DNA from: Rhizobiaceae bacterium
GTDB taxonomy: Bacteria; Pseudomonadota; Alphaproteobacteria; Rhizobiales; Rhizobiaceae
Direction: 5' to 3'
Assembly (NCBI GenBank): GCA_019635695.1
Contig: JAHBYZ010000010.1
Coordinates: 53,307 to 117,306, forward strand
Length of the DNA stretch: 64,000 bases
Shown here: one piece after another, positions 9,121 to 18,247 of the stretch
Layout of the letters: the number at the start of each line of letters is the position of its first letter
How positions within the stretch are numbered: the first letter of the stretch is position 1
Made by a program: the position numbers and the translations under genes
The notes under the pieces: generated by a model
The model's database searches: none
Seen by the model: the letters and a program-made list of their open reading frames with translations, nothing else
What the model was told of the DNA's origin: nothing

Positions 9121-10623
9121 ATGGACGCAAGCAACGGACGGAAAGCGGTCGAAACGAGCGGCAACGGGCGCCTCGAGACGTTTGCGCTCGTCTGCCTTTG
9201 CCTGATGGCCTTCCTCAAGTTCTACTACTCGTTTGTCGCCGCGCCGCTGGCCGACGAAGCCTATTACTGGCTGTGGGGCCAGCATCCGGACTGGTCGTAT
9301 CTCGACCATCCGCCGTTGCAGGCCTGGCTTCAGGCGGTGTTCACGGCGGTGTTCGGCAATTCGCTGCTGGCGCTGCGCCTGCCGGCGCTGCTCGCCACGC
9401 TGGGGATTGGCGCCACAGTACTATGGTGGGTGCGCGAGGCAAGGCTTTCAGGGGAGCGCCTGTCGCCGGTTCTGGCGCTGGCGATGTTCTTTTCGTCGCC
9501 GGTCATGTTCGTCTTCACCACCGTCGTCTTTCCCGACTATCTCGCGATCCTGCTGCTCGGTGTCGCCGCGACTCTGTTCTTTACGGCGATGGACGGGGTC
9601 GCCCGTTCCGGCAAGGTGCGGGCAGGGGTGCTCTACGGCGCCGCGCTCGCGCTCGGCCTTGCGACGCTGACCAAGTACAATTCCGCGCTTTTCGGGCTGG
9701 CCGTCGCCGTGACGATCGCGGTCTATGGCCCGTTCCGGCCACTGTTGCGTTCGCCGCACCTCTATCTGGCGGCATTGCTGTCGGTAGCCTGCATGCTGCC
9801 GGTGCTGTGGTGGAATTACACCAACGGCTGGGCGTCGCTGCAATTTCACCTGGATGAGCGCCTCGACCATTCCATAGAGGCGTGGCGTGTGGCCGACAAT
9901 CTGTGGTCCTTCTACGGCAACACCGTGCTTGGCCTGTCGCCTTTCCTAATCGCCGCGATGGTCGTGCTTGCGCTGCGGCGGCCGCAGAACGCATGGCTGT
10001 CGAACTGGCGCGCGATCGCGCTCGGCGCGCTTGTCGTCCCGACGCTTTTCTGGACCGCTTTCGGCGTGGTGATACGTCCCGCGGGATACTGGAACATCGT
10101 CGCCTACGTGGCCTTCCTTCCGCTTGCGGCTCTATGGTTTCCGCGCCGCTGGGTGATCGTGGCCCATCTCGTATGGGGTGCCGTGTGGTCGGCGGTCTAT
10201 GTGGTGGACTACACGGCCCTGCCGCTGACCAACGTAGTCGGCGCGCGGGACTACGAGGCCGAGGGCCTCTACGGCTGGCCGCAGGTGATCGAGGCGATCG
10301 AGCGCCAGCGCGCGGCAACGGGCGCCGATTTCGTGGTGACGAGCTACTACCGCACCGGCGGCGTGGTGGCCTTCTATACCGGCGACCGCGATGTCGAGGT
10401 GATCTCGGAGCGGCACGACCAGTTCGATTTCTGGCTCGACCGGGCGGCCCGCGCCGGCCGCAATGCCATCGTGCTGACGGATGACCGCCACGCCATGTCG
10501 CCGGAGCTGCAGGCGAGCTTCGAGACTATCGAGCCGCTGGAGGTGTTGGCGGTGAGCCGTTTCGGCTACCCGATCCGCAACTACCAGATCATGTTCGGTC
10601 GCGGGTTCAAGGCGGAACCGTAA
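9121..10623 (+). CDS. Membrane glycosyltransferase, GT39/ArnT-like (copy 2)
   Basis: A 500-residue polytopic protein paralogous to the one at 5229-6716. It has the same first loop (ADEAYYWLWGQ, SYLDHPPLQAW), the TLTKYNSALFG segment, LRSPHLYLAALL, and a soluble C-terminal region after about residue 380. It belongs to the PMT_2/ArnT-like polyprenyl-phosphate sugar transferases; the sugar and acceptor are unknown. It is divergent from the CHAT gene across a 136-base spacer containing a possible promoter (TTGCAC, 17 bases, TAAGCA just before 9100). No strong Shine-Dalgarno is seen at the ATG, which follows the spacer directly. Confidence 0.85.
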   Translation: MDASNGRKAVETSGNGRLETFALVCLCLMAFLKFYYSFVAAPLADEAYYWLWGQHPDWSYLDHPPLQAWLQAVFTAVFGNSLLALRLPALLATLGIGATVLWWVREARLSGERLSPVLALAMFFSSPVMFVFTTVVFPDYLAILLLGVAATLFFTAMDGVARSGKVRAGVLYGAALALGLATLTKYNSALFGLAVAVTIAVYGPFRPLLRSPHLYLAALLSVACMLPVLWWNYTNGWASLQFHLDERLDHSIEAWRVADNLWSFYGNTVLGLSPFLIAAMVVLALRRPQNAWLSNWRAIALGALVVPTLFWTAFGVVIRPAGYWNIVAYVAFLPLAALWFPRRWVIVAHLVWGAVWSAVYVVDYTALPLTNVVGARDYEAEGLYGWPQVIEAIERQRAATGADFVVTSYYRTGGVVAFYTGDRDVEVISERHDQFDFWLDRAARAGRNAIVLTDDRHAMSPELQASFETIEPLEVLAVSRFGYPIRNYQIMFGRGFKAEP

Positions 10624-10626
10624 GGC

Positions 10627-11853
10627 TCAGCGCAGCTTCGCAGCCATCGAGGCTTCGGGGAAGCAGGTCGGCCTTTCGCCGTTCTTCGCCTGCCACAGCC
10701 CTATCGAACGGCGGGTCTTGAAGCCGGCCAGACCGTCCGCGCCACCGACGTCGTGGCCCATCTTTTCAAGCGCCCGCTGCATGCGCGCCACGTCGGAGCG
10801 CTTGAGCCCGCCGACCTTGCCCCAACCGGCCGAAAAGGTCCTGTCGCCGTGCGCGATGCGGTCGGCGGCGTGGCCGACGAACAGCGCATAGAGGTCGCTC
10901 TCGTTGTAGGCCTTCAGCACGTAGAAATTCGGGGTCACGATGAAGGCCGGACCGTTGCGGCCGGCTGGCATGAGCAGGAACCCTTCCTGCCGCGCCTCGT
11001 GCTCGGGAAACGGCCGGCCGCTGACGCGGGTAATGCCCATCGCGGCCCAGTCGGAAATCTTTTTGCCCTGGTCGGGACCTTCGAGCGCGCAGGACACGCT
11101 CTCCGGCACGGTGACCTCGAAGCCCCAGTCGCGGCCCTTCACCCAGCCGAAATGCTGGAGGTAGGAGGCGATGGAGGCCAGCGTGTCCGGCGCCGAGTTC
11201 CAGATGTCGGCGGCGCGGTCGCCATCGCCGTCGGCGGCGTGCGCGAGATAGGATGTCGGCAGGAACTGCGGCTGGCCGAGCGCGCCCGCCCATGACGATT
11301 TCATCGCCGAGCGCGGCACACCTCGCTCAAGCATGACCAGCGCGGCGACGATTTCCTTGCGGAACATGTCCTTGCGGGTCGACGCGAAGGCCTTGGTGGC
11401 AAGCACGCGGACGGCGTCATGTGGGATCTTGGCGGCACCGAAGCCCGACTCGCGGCCCCATATGGCGACGGCTATGGCGCCGGGCACGCCGGTGCGGCTC
11501 TCGATGCGCGCCAGCGTGTCCGCATGGGTCTGCACGCGGGAGCGGCCGCCGCCGGTGACTCCCTTCACCGTGTTCTCGGCGAAATAGGCGCCGGGCGAAC
11601 GGAACTCGGCCTGGTGCTGCGTGTCGGCGGGCTTCTGGCCGGGCAGCAGGAGGTCGGGCAGATCGCGGTCGATGGTCAGTCCGTCGAAGGCGGCGTTGAA
11701 GGTCTTCTCCGACACGCCGGCCTTGCGGGCGTCAGGCCAGAGATCGGCGGCCAGCCACTTGCGGAATTGCGTGTCGACCGACTGGGCGAGGGCAGGCGCG
11801 GCAACAACGAGAAGGGAAAGCAGCGCAGCAAGGGGAAGGGTGAACAATCTCAT
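10627..11853 (-). CDS. Lytic murein transglycosylase, MltB type, with peptidoglycan-binding domain
   Basis: A 408-residue secreted enzyme with a cleavable signal peptide (hydrophobic core LPLAALLSLLVVAAPALA, cut after ALA). It has no lipobox, so it is soluble periplasmic rather than a lipoprotein. The catalytic SLT_2/MltB domain shows the glutamate in the motif WGRESGFG and the typical GALGQPQFLPTSYLAHA. From about residue 345 a PG_binding_1 domain follows (GGLKRSDVARMQRALEKMG). It cleaves the MurNAc-GlcNAc bond to give 1,6-anhydro ends during wall turnover. Its stop lies 3 bases from that of the convergent glycosyltransferase gene. Confidence 0.93.
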   Translation of the reverse strand: MRLFTLPLAALLSLLVVAAPALAQSVDTQFRKWLAADLWPDARKAGVSEKTFNAAFDGLTIDRDLPDLLLPGQKPADTQHQAEFRSPGAYFAENTVKGVTGGGRSRVQTHADTLARIESRTGVPGAIAVAIWGRESGFGAAKIPHDAVRVLATKAFASTRKDMFRKEIVAALVMLERGVPRSAMKSSWAGALGQPQFLPTSYLAHAADGDGDRAADIWNSAPDTLASIASYLQHFGWVKGRDWGFEVTVPESVSCALEGPDQGKKISDWAAMGITRVSGRPFPEHEARQEGFLLMPAGRNGPAFIVTPNFYVLKAYNESDLYALFVGHAADRIAHGDRTFSAGWGKVGGLKRSDVARMQRALEKMGHDVGGADGLAGFKTRRSIGLWQAKNGERPTCFPEASMAAKLR

Positions 11854-11878
11854 ACGATTCTTCTCCCCGCCAATTGCG

Positions 11879-12487
11879 TCAAAAAGCCGTCCGCGACTTC
11901 AATGCCGCCGCGATGGTGCCCTCGTCGAGGTAGTCGAGCTCGCCGCCGACCGGCACGCCATGCGCGAGGCGCGTGACGCGCACGCTTAAGCCGGCCAGCC
12001 TGTCGGTGACGTAGTGCGCCGTGGTCTGTCCTTCGACGGTGGCGTTGACGGCGAGGATTACTTCGGTGACCCCGCCCGCGGCCACGCGGTCGACCAGCTT
12101 GCCGATGGTGAGATCGTCCGGCCCGACGCCGTCGAGCGGCGACAGCGTGCCGCCCAGCACATGATAGCGCGCGTTCATGGCGGTTGACCGTTCCAGCGCC
12201 CACAGGTCGGACACGTCCTCGACCACGATGATGGTGGCGCCGTCGCGGCGCGGGTCGGTGCAGACCATGCAAGGGTCGGCGGTGTCCACATTGCCGCAGG
12301 TGGAGCAGATGCGCACCTTGTCGACCGCCTCGTTCATGGCCGCAGCCAGCGGCGACAGCAGCTGTTCTTTTTTCTTGATGAGGTGGAGCGCCGCGCGGCG
12401 CGCCGAGCGCGGCCCCAGTCCCGGCACCTTTGCCAGCAGCTGGATCAGCCGCTCGATCTCCGGGCCGGCGATTCGTTTGGTCGACAT
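11879..12487 (-). CDS. recR: Recombination protein RecR
   Basis: A 202-residue protein of the RecFOR pathway, which helps load RecA at single-strand gaps. It shows an N-terminal helix-hairpin-helix ([19 protein letters not shown]), a zinc site with [16 protein letters not shown] near residues 57-72, a Toprim domain ([14 protein letters not shown]), and the C-terminal [19 protein letters not shown]. Length is normal. In many bacteria dnaX-ybaB-recR form one operon; here a small unknown gene and an oppositely transcribed secreted-protein gene separate recR from ybaB. Confidence 0.97.
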   Translation of the reverse strand: MSTKRIAGPEIERLIQLLAKVPGLGPRSARRAALHLIKKKEQLLSPLAAAMNEAVDKVRICSTCGNVDTADPCMVCTDPRRDGATIIVVEDVSDLWALERSTAMNARYHVLGGTLSPLDGVGPDDLTIGKLVDRVAAGGVTEVILAVNATVEGQTTAHYVTDRLAGLSVRVTRLAHGVPVGGELDYLDEGTIAAALKSRTAF

Positions 12488-12547
12488 GGCGACGGTCTAG
12501 CCGCGAAAACGGCAGCTTGCCAGACTTTGCGCAAGCGCTCCTGCCGC

Positions 12548-12775
12548 TCAGTTGCGGCGGGCAAGCGGCTCGTATTCGCCCATCTCGAAGCCGGAGGTGG
12601 CGGCGCGCGCCCGCTCTTCGGTCAGTTCCGCCGCGACCAGCATGGCGACCATCTGCGGCGAGGCGGCGTAATCGCGGACTTGCGACCTGTGCTGCACGGG
12701 CGCTGCCGGCTGCGCGCCGAACAGGACGGTGAGCCATCCTCTCGACGTGTTCAGCTGTGTTTCGGTGGCAACCAT
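12548..12775 (-). CDS. Small hypothetical protein, 75 aa
   Basis: A 75-residue soluble protein starting MVATETQLNTSRGWLTVLFG and ending in an acidic helix plus basic tail (FEMGEYEPLARRN). No domain or membrane segment is recognised. It is called because it lies in line with recR (60 bases upstream, same strand), has normal codon usage, and fills a gap no other frame explains. Its sequence VAAELTEERARAA suggests a short helix. Function is unknown. Confidence 0.55.
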   Translation of the reverse strand: MVATETQLNTSRGWLTVLFGAQPAAPVQHRSQVRDYAASPQMVAMLVAAELTEERARAATSGFEMGEYEPLARRN

Positions 12776-12931
12776 GGCGTCATCCTCGCACGGACCTCGG
12801 CAACGCGCGAGTCCGGCAGGCGTTCCACTAAAGGCGCATTGTGACAGCCGCGCAAAAGCTCCCGGAAAAAGCTGCGCGCGCGGCTGCGGTTTGCGCTAGC
12901 CTGTGTCTCCACGGGATGGGGGAACGTCGAG

Positions 12932-13396
12932 ATGCGCTGCATTTGCCAGCATGTCATCGCAGCCGGATTGCTTGCCATCGTTGCGGCGCTGCCCGCGCGC
13001 GCCGAAGAGCCGCTGGGCCTCGGCTACTGGGCGTTTCCGCACGAAGCCGGGAAGACGCCTGCCGAGATCGACGCGAGCTGCCGCACCGGGTTTTCCATAA
13101 ACCTCGGCGGCGGCCACTGGATGAGCTTCCTGCTCGAAAACGGCCGCTGGATCAACGACGGCATAGATGCATGCACCTACGATGCGGCGGCGAGCACCCA
13201 CACCTGCTCTCTCAGATATTGGCAGAACGGCGCCTGGGGCGACTACGAGGCAACCACGGTTTACTCGACGGACGCCAGCGGCGTGATCAAGGCTGAGGCA
13301 ACGCTCGCCGGCCAGACGAACGTGTCCTATCCGACGCCGTGCCCGATAGAGGCGATACGCGACGTACTGGCTGAGGGGCTCTCGCCCCTGCGCTAG
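12932..13396 (+). CDS. Secreted hypothetical protein, 154 aa
   Basis: A 154-residue protein with a clear signal peptide ([19 protein letters not shown], cleavage after ARA near residue 24). The mature part is rich in aromatic residues and glycine ([13 protein letters not shown]), with cysteines near 50, 82 and 92 and a late PTPCPIE, so disulfides are possible in the periplasm. I recognise no family. A GGGGGAACG ribosome-binding stretch supports the ATG at 12932. Its end overlaps the convergent ybaB stop by 4 bases. An inverted repeat at 12845-12886 lies upstream. Confidence 0.75.
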   Translation: MRCICQHVIAAGLLAIVAALPARAEEPLGLGYWAFPHEAGKTPAEIDASCRTGFSINLGGGHWMSFLLENGRWINDGIDACTYDAAASTHTCSLRYWQNGAWGDYEATTVYSTDASGVIKAEATLAGQTNVSYPTPCPIEAIRDVLAEGLSPLR

Positions 13397-13716
13397 AACG
13401 GCAGCTTCATACCGGGCGGGATGGGCAGGCCGGCAGTGAGTTCGGCGGTGCGCGACTGCATCGCGTGCTCGACCTTGGCGCGGGCGTCGTTGTGGGCGGC
13501 GAGCAGCAGGTCCTCCAGGATCTCGACGTCGTCCTCCTTGTAGAGCGACGGGTCGATCTTCAGCGCCTTCATCTCGAACTTGCCGGTGAGCGTGACCCTG
13601 ACGAGGCCGCCGGCCGACTGGCCCTCGACCGCCATGTTGGCGATCTCCTCCTGCATGGCCTGGAACTTGGCCTGCATCTCCTTCGCCTTGCCCATCAGGC
13701 CGAGAAGGTCCTTCAT
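13393..13716 (-). CDS. ybaB: Nucleoid-associated protein, YbaB/EbfC family
   Basis: A 107-residue protein that forms dimers binding DNA non-specifically with a tweezer-like shape. The N-terminal coiled helix ([23 protein letters not shown]) and the core [20 protein letters not shown] are diagnostic, as is the C-terminal [12 protein letters not shown]. It lies 12 bases downstream of dnaX on the same strand, the usual dnaX-ybaB pairing, so the two are probably cotranscribed. Confidence 0.95.
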   Translation of the reverse strand: MKDLLGLMGKAKEMQAKFQAMQEEIANMAVEGQSAGGLVRVTLTGKFEMKALKIDPSLYKEDDVEILEDLLLAAHNDARAKVEHAMQSRTAELTAGLPIPPGMKLPF

Positions 13717-13728
13717 CGCGGTACTCCG

Positions 13729-15546
13729 TCAGTTGTCGTCGTCGCCGGGCGCGTCGAGCCCCGGATCGGCCGGCATGTCCATGTCGATCTCGGGTGCTTC
13801 CGCCGCCTGCGGCAGCCGCACGTCGATGATCTTCGCGCCGGGAAATTTCGCCAGGATCGCCGCGACGGCGGGATCGGAGCGGGCGTCGGCCACGGCGTTG
13901 TCGCGGCGGCGCTCCTCTTCCTCAGCCAGCGTCGGGCCGCCTTCTTCCCTGGAAGCTACGGCGACCCAGTTGCGCCCGGTCCACTCCTTGAGCCGGCTGG
14001 AAAGATCGTTCAGCAGCGTGCGCGGCGCCTCGTGCGCCAGCGCCACCTCGATCTGGCCGGGCCGGATGCGCACGGGGCGCACGTGGCGTTTGAGCAGGAT
14101 CTTGAACGTGACGTCGCGATGCTTGTCGGCGAGCGCGGCGATATCGACCAGCGAGTTGACCGCAACGGCGGGAAGTTCGACCGGCGCCGCGATCTGCCGA
14201 TCCGCCGGCTCGGGGCTCTGCTCGACAAGCCGCATGGTCTGGCCACCGGAGGTCGAGACGGACATGCGGGGCGGGATGGTCGCTTGCGGCGCGGAATGCA
14301 CAGGCTGGGAGCGAACCGCCCCGCCGCCGGCAATCGCGCCCGGAGATGGCGCGGGCGCGCCGTCGGCCAATGCCTTCAGCGCCTCGTCCAGGGTCGGCAG
14401 GCTGGCGGCATGGGCCAGCCGGATCAGCACCATCTCGGCCGCCGCAGCCGGCCGCGTGGCGCTGGACACCTCGGTGATGCCCTTGAGCAGCATCTGCCAG
14501 GCGCGCGCCAGCGCCCGCACCGGCAGCGTGGCTGCGAACTCGGCGCCCTGGCCGCGCTCGGCTTCCGAAAGCGTGGCGTCGTTGGCGGCAGAGGGGACGT
14601 ATTTCAGCCGGGTCACCAGATGGGTGAACTCGGCAAGGTCGGTGAGCACCGTGGTCGGATCGGCGCCGGCATCGTACTGGCTGCGGAACTCGGCGAGCGC
14701 GGCGGCGACGTCACCGGCCATCACGGAGCGGAACAGGTCGACCACGCGGGCGCGGTCGGCCAGCCCCATCATGTCGCGTACGGCGGAAGCGGCAACCTTC
14801 CCGGAGCCGTGGACGATCGCCTGATCGAGGATGGAGAGCGAATCGCGCACCGAGCCTTCAGCGGCGCGCGCGATCATGGCGATCGCCTCCGGCTCCGCCT
14901 CGACGCCCTCCCTGCCGGCGATCTCCGTGAGGTGCGCGGCGAGCACGCCGGCCTCGACGCGGCGCAGGTCGAAGCGCTGGCAGCGCGACAGCACGGTGAT
15001 CGGCACCTTGCGGATCTCGGTCGTGGCGAAGATGAATTTCACATGCGGCGGCGGCTCTTCCAGCGTCTTCAGCATCGCGTTGAAAGACGCGCCGGAGAGC
15101 ATGTGCACTTCGTCGATGATGTAGACCTTGTAGCGGGCCGCCTGCGGCGCGTAGCGCACCTGCTCCAGCAGCTCGCGCATGTTGTCGATGCCGGTGTGCG
15201 AGGCTGCGTCCATCTCGATCACGTCGACATGGCGGCCTTCCATGATGGCCTTGCAGTTCTCACCGGGTTCGGAGAGGTCGACGGTGGGGCGGTCGACGGT
15301 CGCCGATCTGTAGTTGAGTGCGCGCGCGAGGATGCGCGCGGTGGTGGTCTTTCCCACGCCGCGCACGCCGGTCAGCAGCCACGCCTGCGCGATGCGCCCG
15401 GCGGCGAATGCGTTGGTGAGCGTGCGCACCATCGGCTCCTGGCCGATGAGGGCGGAAAAGTCCTGCGGCCGGTATTTGCGCGCCAGAACGCGATAGACGC
15501 CGGCCGCCGCCGGTGCCGCATCGGTGCTCTGGAAAAGCTCGCTCAT
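13729..15546 (-). CDS. dnaX: DNA polymerase III subunit gamma/tau
   Basis: A 605-residue clamp-loader subunit. I place the start at the ATG ending at 15546 (MSELFQSTDAAP); the 11 upstream in-frame codons look non-native. The AAA+ domain shows YRPQDFSALIGQE, Walker A GVRGVGKTTTA, the DAASHTGIDNMREL segment, Walker B VYIIDEVHML and the SRC sensor (VLSRCQRFDL). The region that in E. coli carries four zinc-binding cysteines retains only one (GENCKAIMEGRH). The C-terminal third is the alanine/proline-rich tau region with a conserved end near GAKIIDVRLP. The SRP RNA gene lies just upstream on the same strand. Confidence 0.96.
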   Translation of the reverse strand: MSELFQSTDAAPAAAGVYRVLARKYRPQDFSALIGQEPMVRTLTNAFAAGRIAQAWLLTGVRGVGKTTTARILARALNYRSATVDRPTVDLSEPGENCKAIMEGRHVDVIEMDAASHTGIDNMRELLEQVRYAPQAARYKVYIIDEVHMLSGASFNAMLKTLEEPPPHVKFIFATTEIRKVPITVLSRCQRFDLRRVEAGVLAAHLTEIAGREGVEAEPEAIAMIARAAEGSVRDSLSILDQAIVHGSGKVAASAVRDMMGLADRARVVDLFRSVMAGDVAAALAEFRSQYDAGADPTTVLTDLAEFTHLVTRLKYVPSAANDATLSEAERGQGAEFAATLPVRALARAWQMLLKGITEVSSATRPAAAAEMVLIRLAHAASLPTLDEALKALADGAPAPSPGAIAGGGAVRSQPVHSAPQATIPPRMSVSTSGGQTMRLVEQSPEPADRQIAAPVELPAVAVNSLVDIAALADKHRDVTFKILLKRHVRPVRIRPGQIEVALAHEAPRTLLNDLSSRLKEWTGRNWVAVASREEGGPTLAEEEERRRDNAVADARSDPAVAAILAKFPGAKIIDVRLPQAAEAPEIDMDMPADPGLDAPGDDDN

Positions 15547-15655
15547 GGGAAGGCCGCAACTCCCTCTGACGATGAACAATGTCGCCCGCGGGCCGGCGGC
15601 GCGTCAACCGACGCGCACCGAAACCTGGTCGCGTGGACCGGGCTGACAAATGAGG

Positions 15656-15758
15656 GGTGGGAGGCTGGAACGGCAACCCGTTCCGAACTCGTTAGGGCTG
15701 CTTCCTTCCGGACCTGACCCGGTTGGCGAGTGGATCGTCCACCAACCAACCTCCCGCC
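15656..15758 (-). ncRNA. ffs: Signal recognition particle 4.5S RNA
   Basis: On the minus strand the segment around 15692-15720 reads GGTCAGGTCCGG followed by AAGGAAGCAGCC, the nearly invariant SRP domain IV with its GGAA tetraloop and asymmetric loop for Ffh. The two ends pair to close the hairpin: GGGAGGTTGG at the 5' end with CCAGCCTCCC at the 3' end, one G-U. Size is about 103 nt, the small bacterial form without an Alu domain. Placement just upstream of dnaX is typical of alphaproteobacteria. Exact ends are estimated from the closing stem. Confidence 0.93.
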
Positions 15759-15761
15759 GCT

Positions 15762-15790
15762 CATATCGGGCATGTCCCGCCCTATTGCAA
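15762..15790 (-). promoter_or_regulatory. Promoter of the SRP RNA gene
   Basis: On the minus strand TTGCAA (15790-15785) and GATATG (15767-15762) are separated by 17 bases. The -10 element ends 4 bases before the predicted first base of the SRP RNA, as expected for a sigma-70-type promoter driving a stable RNA. Confidence 0.6.
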
Positions 15791-15895
15791 GGCCTGCCTG
15801 CTGCAAGGGCTGCCTGTTGCAAGAGCTGTGCTCGGCAAAGAGCCGCTTGCGGGCCGGCCCGGGCCAATCTAGCGTTGCGCGAACGAGGAAACGCC

Positions 15896-16315
15896 ATGCT
15901 GCCCGTCACGAAGGCAGGGTTCGAGATCGATGCGCGTCTGGAGGCCGTGAGCCATCCCGTCGTCTGGCTGGGCCTGTGCGAGATGCGGCTCGTCAACGAA
16001 CGGCGCTGGCCGTGGCTGGTGCTGATCCCGCAGCGGCCGGGCGTGGAGGAGATGCACGAGCTGACCCCGCTCGACCAGGCGATGCTGACCTTCGAGATGA
16101 ATTCGGTCGGCCAGGTGCTCAAGGCCGAGACGAAATGCGATAAGATCAACATGGCGGTGCTCGGCAACCGCGTGCGCCAGCTTCACGTTCACGTCGTGGC
16201 GCGGTCGCAGGGCGATCCCGGCTGGCCGTCGGCGGTCTGGGGCCAGGATCCGCGCGAACCCTACCGGCCGGCCGAGCTGCGCCAGCTCGCCGAGCGTTTC
16301 AGACAGGCAATGTGA
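15896..16315 (+). CDS. HIT-family protein (histidine triad hydrolase)
   Basis: A 139-residue HIT-domain protein, likely hydrolysing nucleotide-phosphate conjugates. The start is the ATG at 15896, behind GAGGAA; longer in-frame extension would run through the SRP RNA gene. The triad segment reads QLHVHVVAR at residues 95-103: the catalytic and third histidines (H97, H99) are present, but the first triad position is Gln, as in a common proteobacterial HIT subgroup. The upstream core INMAVLGN is also typical. nudC follows after 10 bases on the same strand, so the two probably share a transcript. Confidence 0.9.
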   Translation: MLPVTKAGFEIDARLEAVSHPVVWLGLCEMRLVNERRWPWLVLIPQRPGVEEMHELTPLDQAMLTFEMNSVGQVLKAETKCDKINMAVLGNRVRQLHVHVVARSQGDPGWPSAVWGQDPREPYRPAELRQLAERFRQAM

Positions 16316-16325
16316 TCCCCCGACC

Positions 16326-17267
16326 ATGAGCTTCAGACTTTTCGACCTGCCGGCGCGCGAGCCGAGCCAGTTCGTCGGCTTCGCCGGCAACGAGATCGAC
16401 CGCGATGCCGAGAACCGCACCGACGAGAGCGTGGCCGCCGCGCTCGCCGACAGCCGCGTGCGCATGCTGCTGTTCGCGGGCTCCAAACTGCTGCTCAAGG
16501 TGCGGCACGAGCTGTTCGTGCCGTGGTTCGACCGGGCGGAGGCCGAGGCTCATCTGGCCAATCTCGGCGACGCCATCCTGCTCGGTACCGATTCGCTGGG
16601 ACCGGTCCTTGCGGCGACCAGCGGGCTTTCGCCCGACGCGCCGCCGGAGGGACTGCGCGCGCTGGAATTGCGGCCGGTCTACGTGAACGGGCTGATCGAC
16701 GAGGCCGCGCTCGGCGCGGTGGCGCAGGCGGGCGGATTGCTGAACTGGCACCGCACGCACCGTTTCTGCAGCCGCTGCGGCGGCGAGACCGCCATGCGTA
16801 TCGGCGGCTACAAGCGCGTCTGCGGCAAATGCGCGGCCGAGCATTTCCCGCGCACCGACCCGGTGGCGATCATGCTGGCCGTGACACGCACGCACTGCCT
16901 GCTCGGCCGCAGCCCGCACTTTCCGACGGGCATGTATTCCGCGCTCGCCGGTTTCATCGAGCCGGGCGAGACGATCGAGAATGCGGTGCGCCGCGAAACC
17001 TTCGAGGAGAGCGGCATCCGCCTTGGCCGCGTCGCCTACCACGCCAGCCAACCCTGGCCGTTCCCCATGTCGCTGATGATCGGCTGCTTCGGCGAGGCTC
17101 TGAACGAGGACGTCGCCTTCGACGGCAAGGAGCTGCAGGACTGCCGCTGGTTCACGCGGCCCGAAACCCGCGCGATCCTCTCCGGCACCCATCCCGACGG
17201 CATCCTCTGCCCGCCGCCGGCAGCCATCGCGCACCACCTCATCAGGGCGTGGGCCGAGGCGGAGTAG
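16326..17267 (+). CDS. nudC: NAD(+) diphosphatase / NAD-RNA decapping Nudix hydrolase
   Basis: A 313-residue Nudix protein with the full NudC layout. An N-terminal domain is followed by a zinc ribbon (CSRCGG and CGKC near residues 150-172), then PRTDPVAIML, and the Nudix box beginning GFIEPGETIENAVRRETFEE near residue 208. The SQPWPFPMSLMIGCF motif downstream is the NudC-specific SQPWPFPxS array. The family splits NAD(H) to NMN and AMP and removes NAD caps from RNA. It follows the HIT gene closely and converges on argB. Confidence 0.96.
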   Translation: MSFRLFDLPAREPSQFVGFAGNEIDRDAENRTDESVAAALADSRVRMLLFAGSKLLLKVRHELFVPWFDRAEAEAHLANLGDAILLGTDSLGPVLAATSGLSPDAPPEGLRALELRPVYVNGLIDEAALGAVAQAGGLLNWHRTHRFCSRCGGETAMRIGGYKRVCGKCAAEHFPRTDPVAIMLAVTRTHCLLGRSPHFPTGMYSALAGFIEPGETIENAVRRETFEESGIRLGRVAYHASQPWPFPMSLMIGCFGEALNEDVAFDGKELQDCRWFTRPETRAILSGTHPDGILCPPPAAIAHHLIRAWAEAE

Positions 17268-17275
17268 CCTCCTCC

Positions 17276-18169
17276 TTACGGCACCAGCAGAGTGCCCGCG
17301 CCGTGCTCGGTGAACAGCTCCAGCAGCACCGAATGCGCCGACTTGCCGTTGAGGATGACGACGCCCTCAACGCCCTTTTCGATCGCGTAGATGCAGGTCT
17401 CGACCTTGGGGATCATGCCGCCCGAGATGGTGCCGTCGGCGATAAGCGCCTTGGCGTCGGCGACCGTGAGCTGGTCGATCAGCTTCTTGTCCTTGTCGAG
17501 CACGCCCGGCACGTCGGTGAGGAACAAGAGCCGCGTCGCCTGCACGGCTCCCGCTATCGCGCCCGCAAAGGTGTCGGCGTTGATGTTGTAGGTGTGGCCG
17601 TCGCGGCCAGGCGCCACCGGCGCGATCACCGGGATCATCTCGGAGCGCGCCAGCAGGTCGAGCAAGGTGCGGTCGACCTCGACGGGTTCGCCGACGAAGC
17701 CGAGATCGAGCACGCGCTCGATATTGGAATCCGGGTCCTTGATGGTCTTCTTGGCCTTCTCGGCGAAGACCATGTTGCCGTCCTTGCCGCACAGGCCGAT
17801 CGCCCACTCGCCCTCGGCATTGATGAGCGCGACGATTTCCTTGTTGATCGAGCCGGCCAGCACCATCTCGACGATCTCGACGGTCTTCTGGTCGGTCACC
17901 CGCAGGCCGCCCTCGAAACGCGACTCGATGCCCATCTTGGTCAGCATGGCGCCGATCTGCGGCCCGCCGCCGTGGACGACGATCGGGTTCACGCCAGACT
18001 GCTTGAGCAGGGCTATGTCGCGGGCAAACGCCTTTGCGAGCGAGATGTCGCCCATGGCGTGGCCGCCATATTTCACCACGACCGTCTTGTTCTCGTAACG
18101 CTGCATATAGGGCAGGGCGGCCGAGAGAAGGCGGGCCTGTTCCTCAAGGGTCGACAGTTCGGTGGCCAT
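17276..18169 (-). CDS. argB: Acetylglutamate kinase
   Basis: A 297-residue amino-acid kinase that phosphorylates N-acetylglutamate, the second step of arginine synthesis. Seen are [11 protein letters not shown] (phosphate loop), [12 protein letters not shown] (substrate loop), the [14 protein letters not shown] segment and [11 protein letters not shown]. An N-terminal helix of about 25 residues ([18 protein letters not shown]) precedes the fold, as in the hexameric arginine-inhibited ArgB type, so feedback inhibition by arginine is likely. It stands alone on the minus strand. Confidence 0.97.
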   Translation of the reverse strand: MATELSTLEEQARLLSAALPYMQRYENKTVVVKYGGHAMGDISLAKAFARDIALLKQSGVNPIVVHGGGPQIGAMLTKMGIESRFEGGLRVTDQKTVEIVEMVLAGSINKEIVALINAEGEWAIGLCGKDGNMVFAEKAKKTIKDPDSNIERVLDLGFVGEPVEVDRTLLDLLARSEMIPVIAPVAPGRDGHTYNINADTFAGAIAGAVQATRLLFLTDVPGVLDKDKKLIDQLTVADAKALIADGTISGGMIPKVETCIYAIEKGVEGVVILNGKSAHSVLLELFTEHGAGTLLVP

Positions 18170-18247
18170 GGCGGTTCCTGCAGTTAAGGCGGGCGGTTGC
18201 GGGCGGCGGTCTGATAGCGGGATAACGCGCGCGCCGCAAATGCCAAT

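Noticed and set aside
5229..10623. Defence island built around the CHAT gene
   Set aside because: No sensor, nuclease, toxin, transposase or other defence-family gene is adjacent, and the flanks are ordinary housekeeping genes; only the CHAT protein itself is noteworthy.
13465..15717. A 750-codon open frame on the plus strand across dnaX
   Set aside because: It is antisense to dnaX and ybaB, whose motifs are intact. Its composition (long Arg/His/Gly runs) is that of a GC-rich shadow frame, with no recognisable domain.
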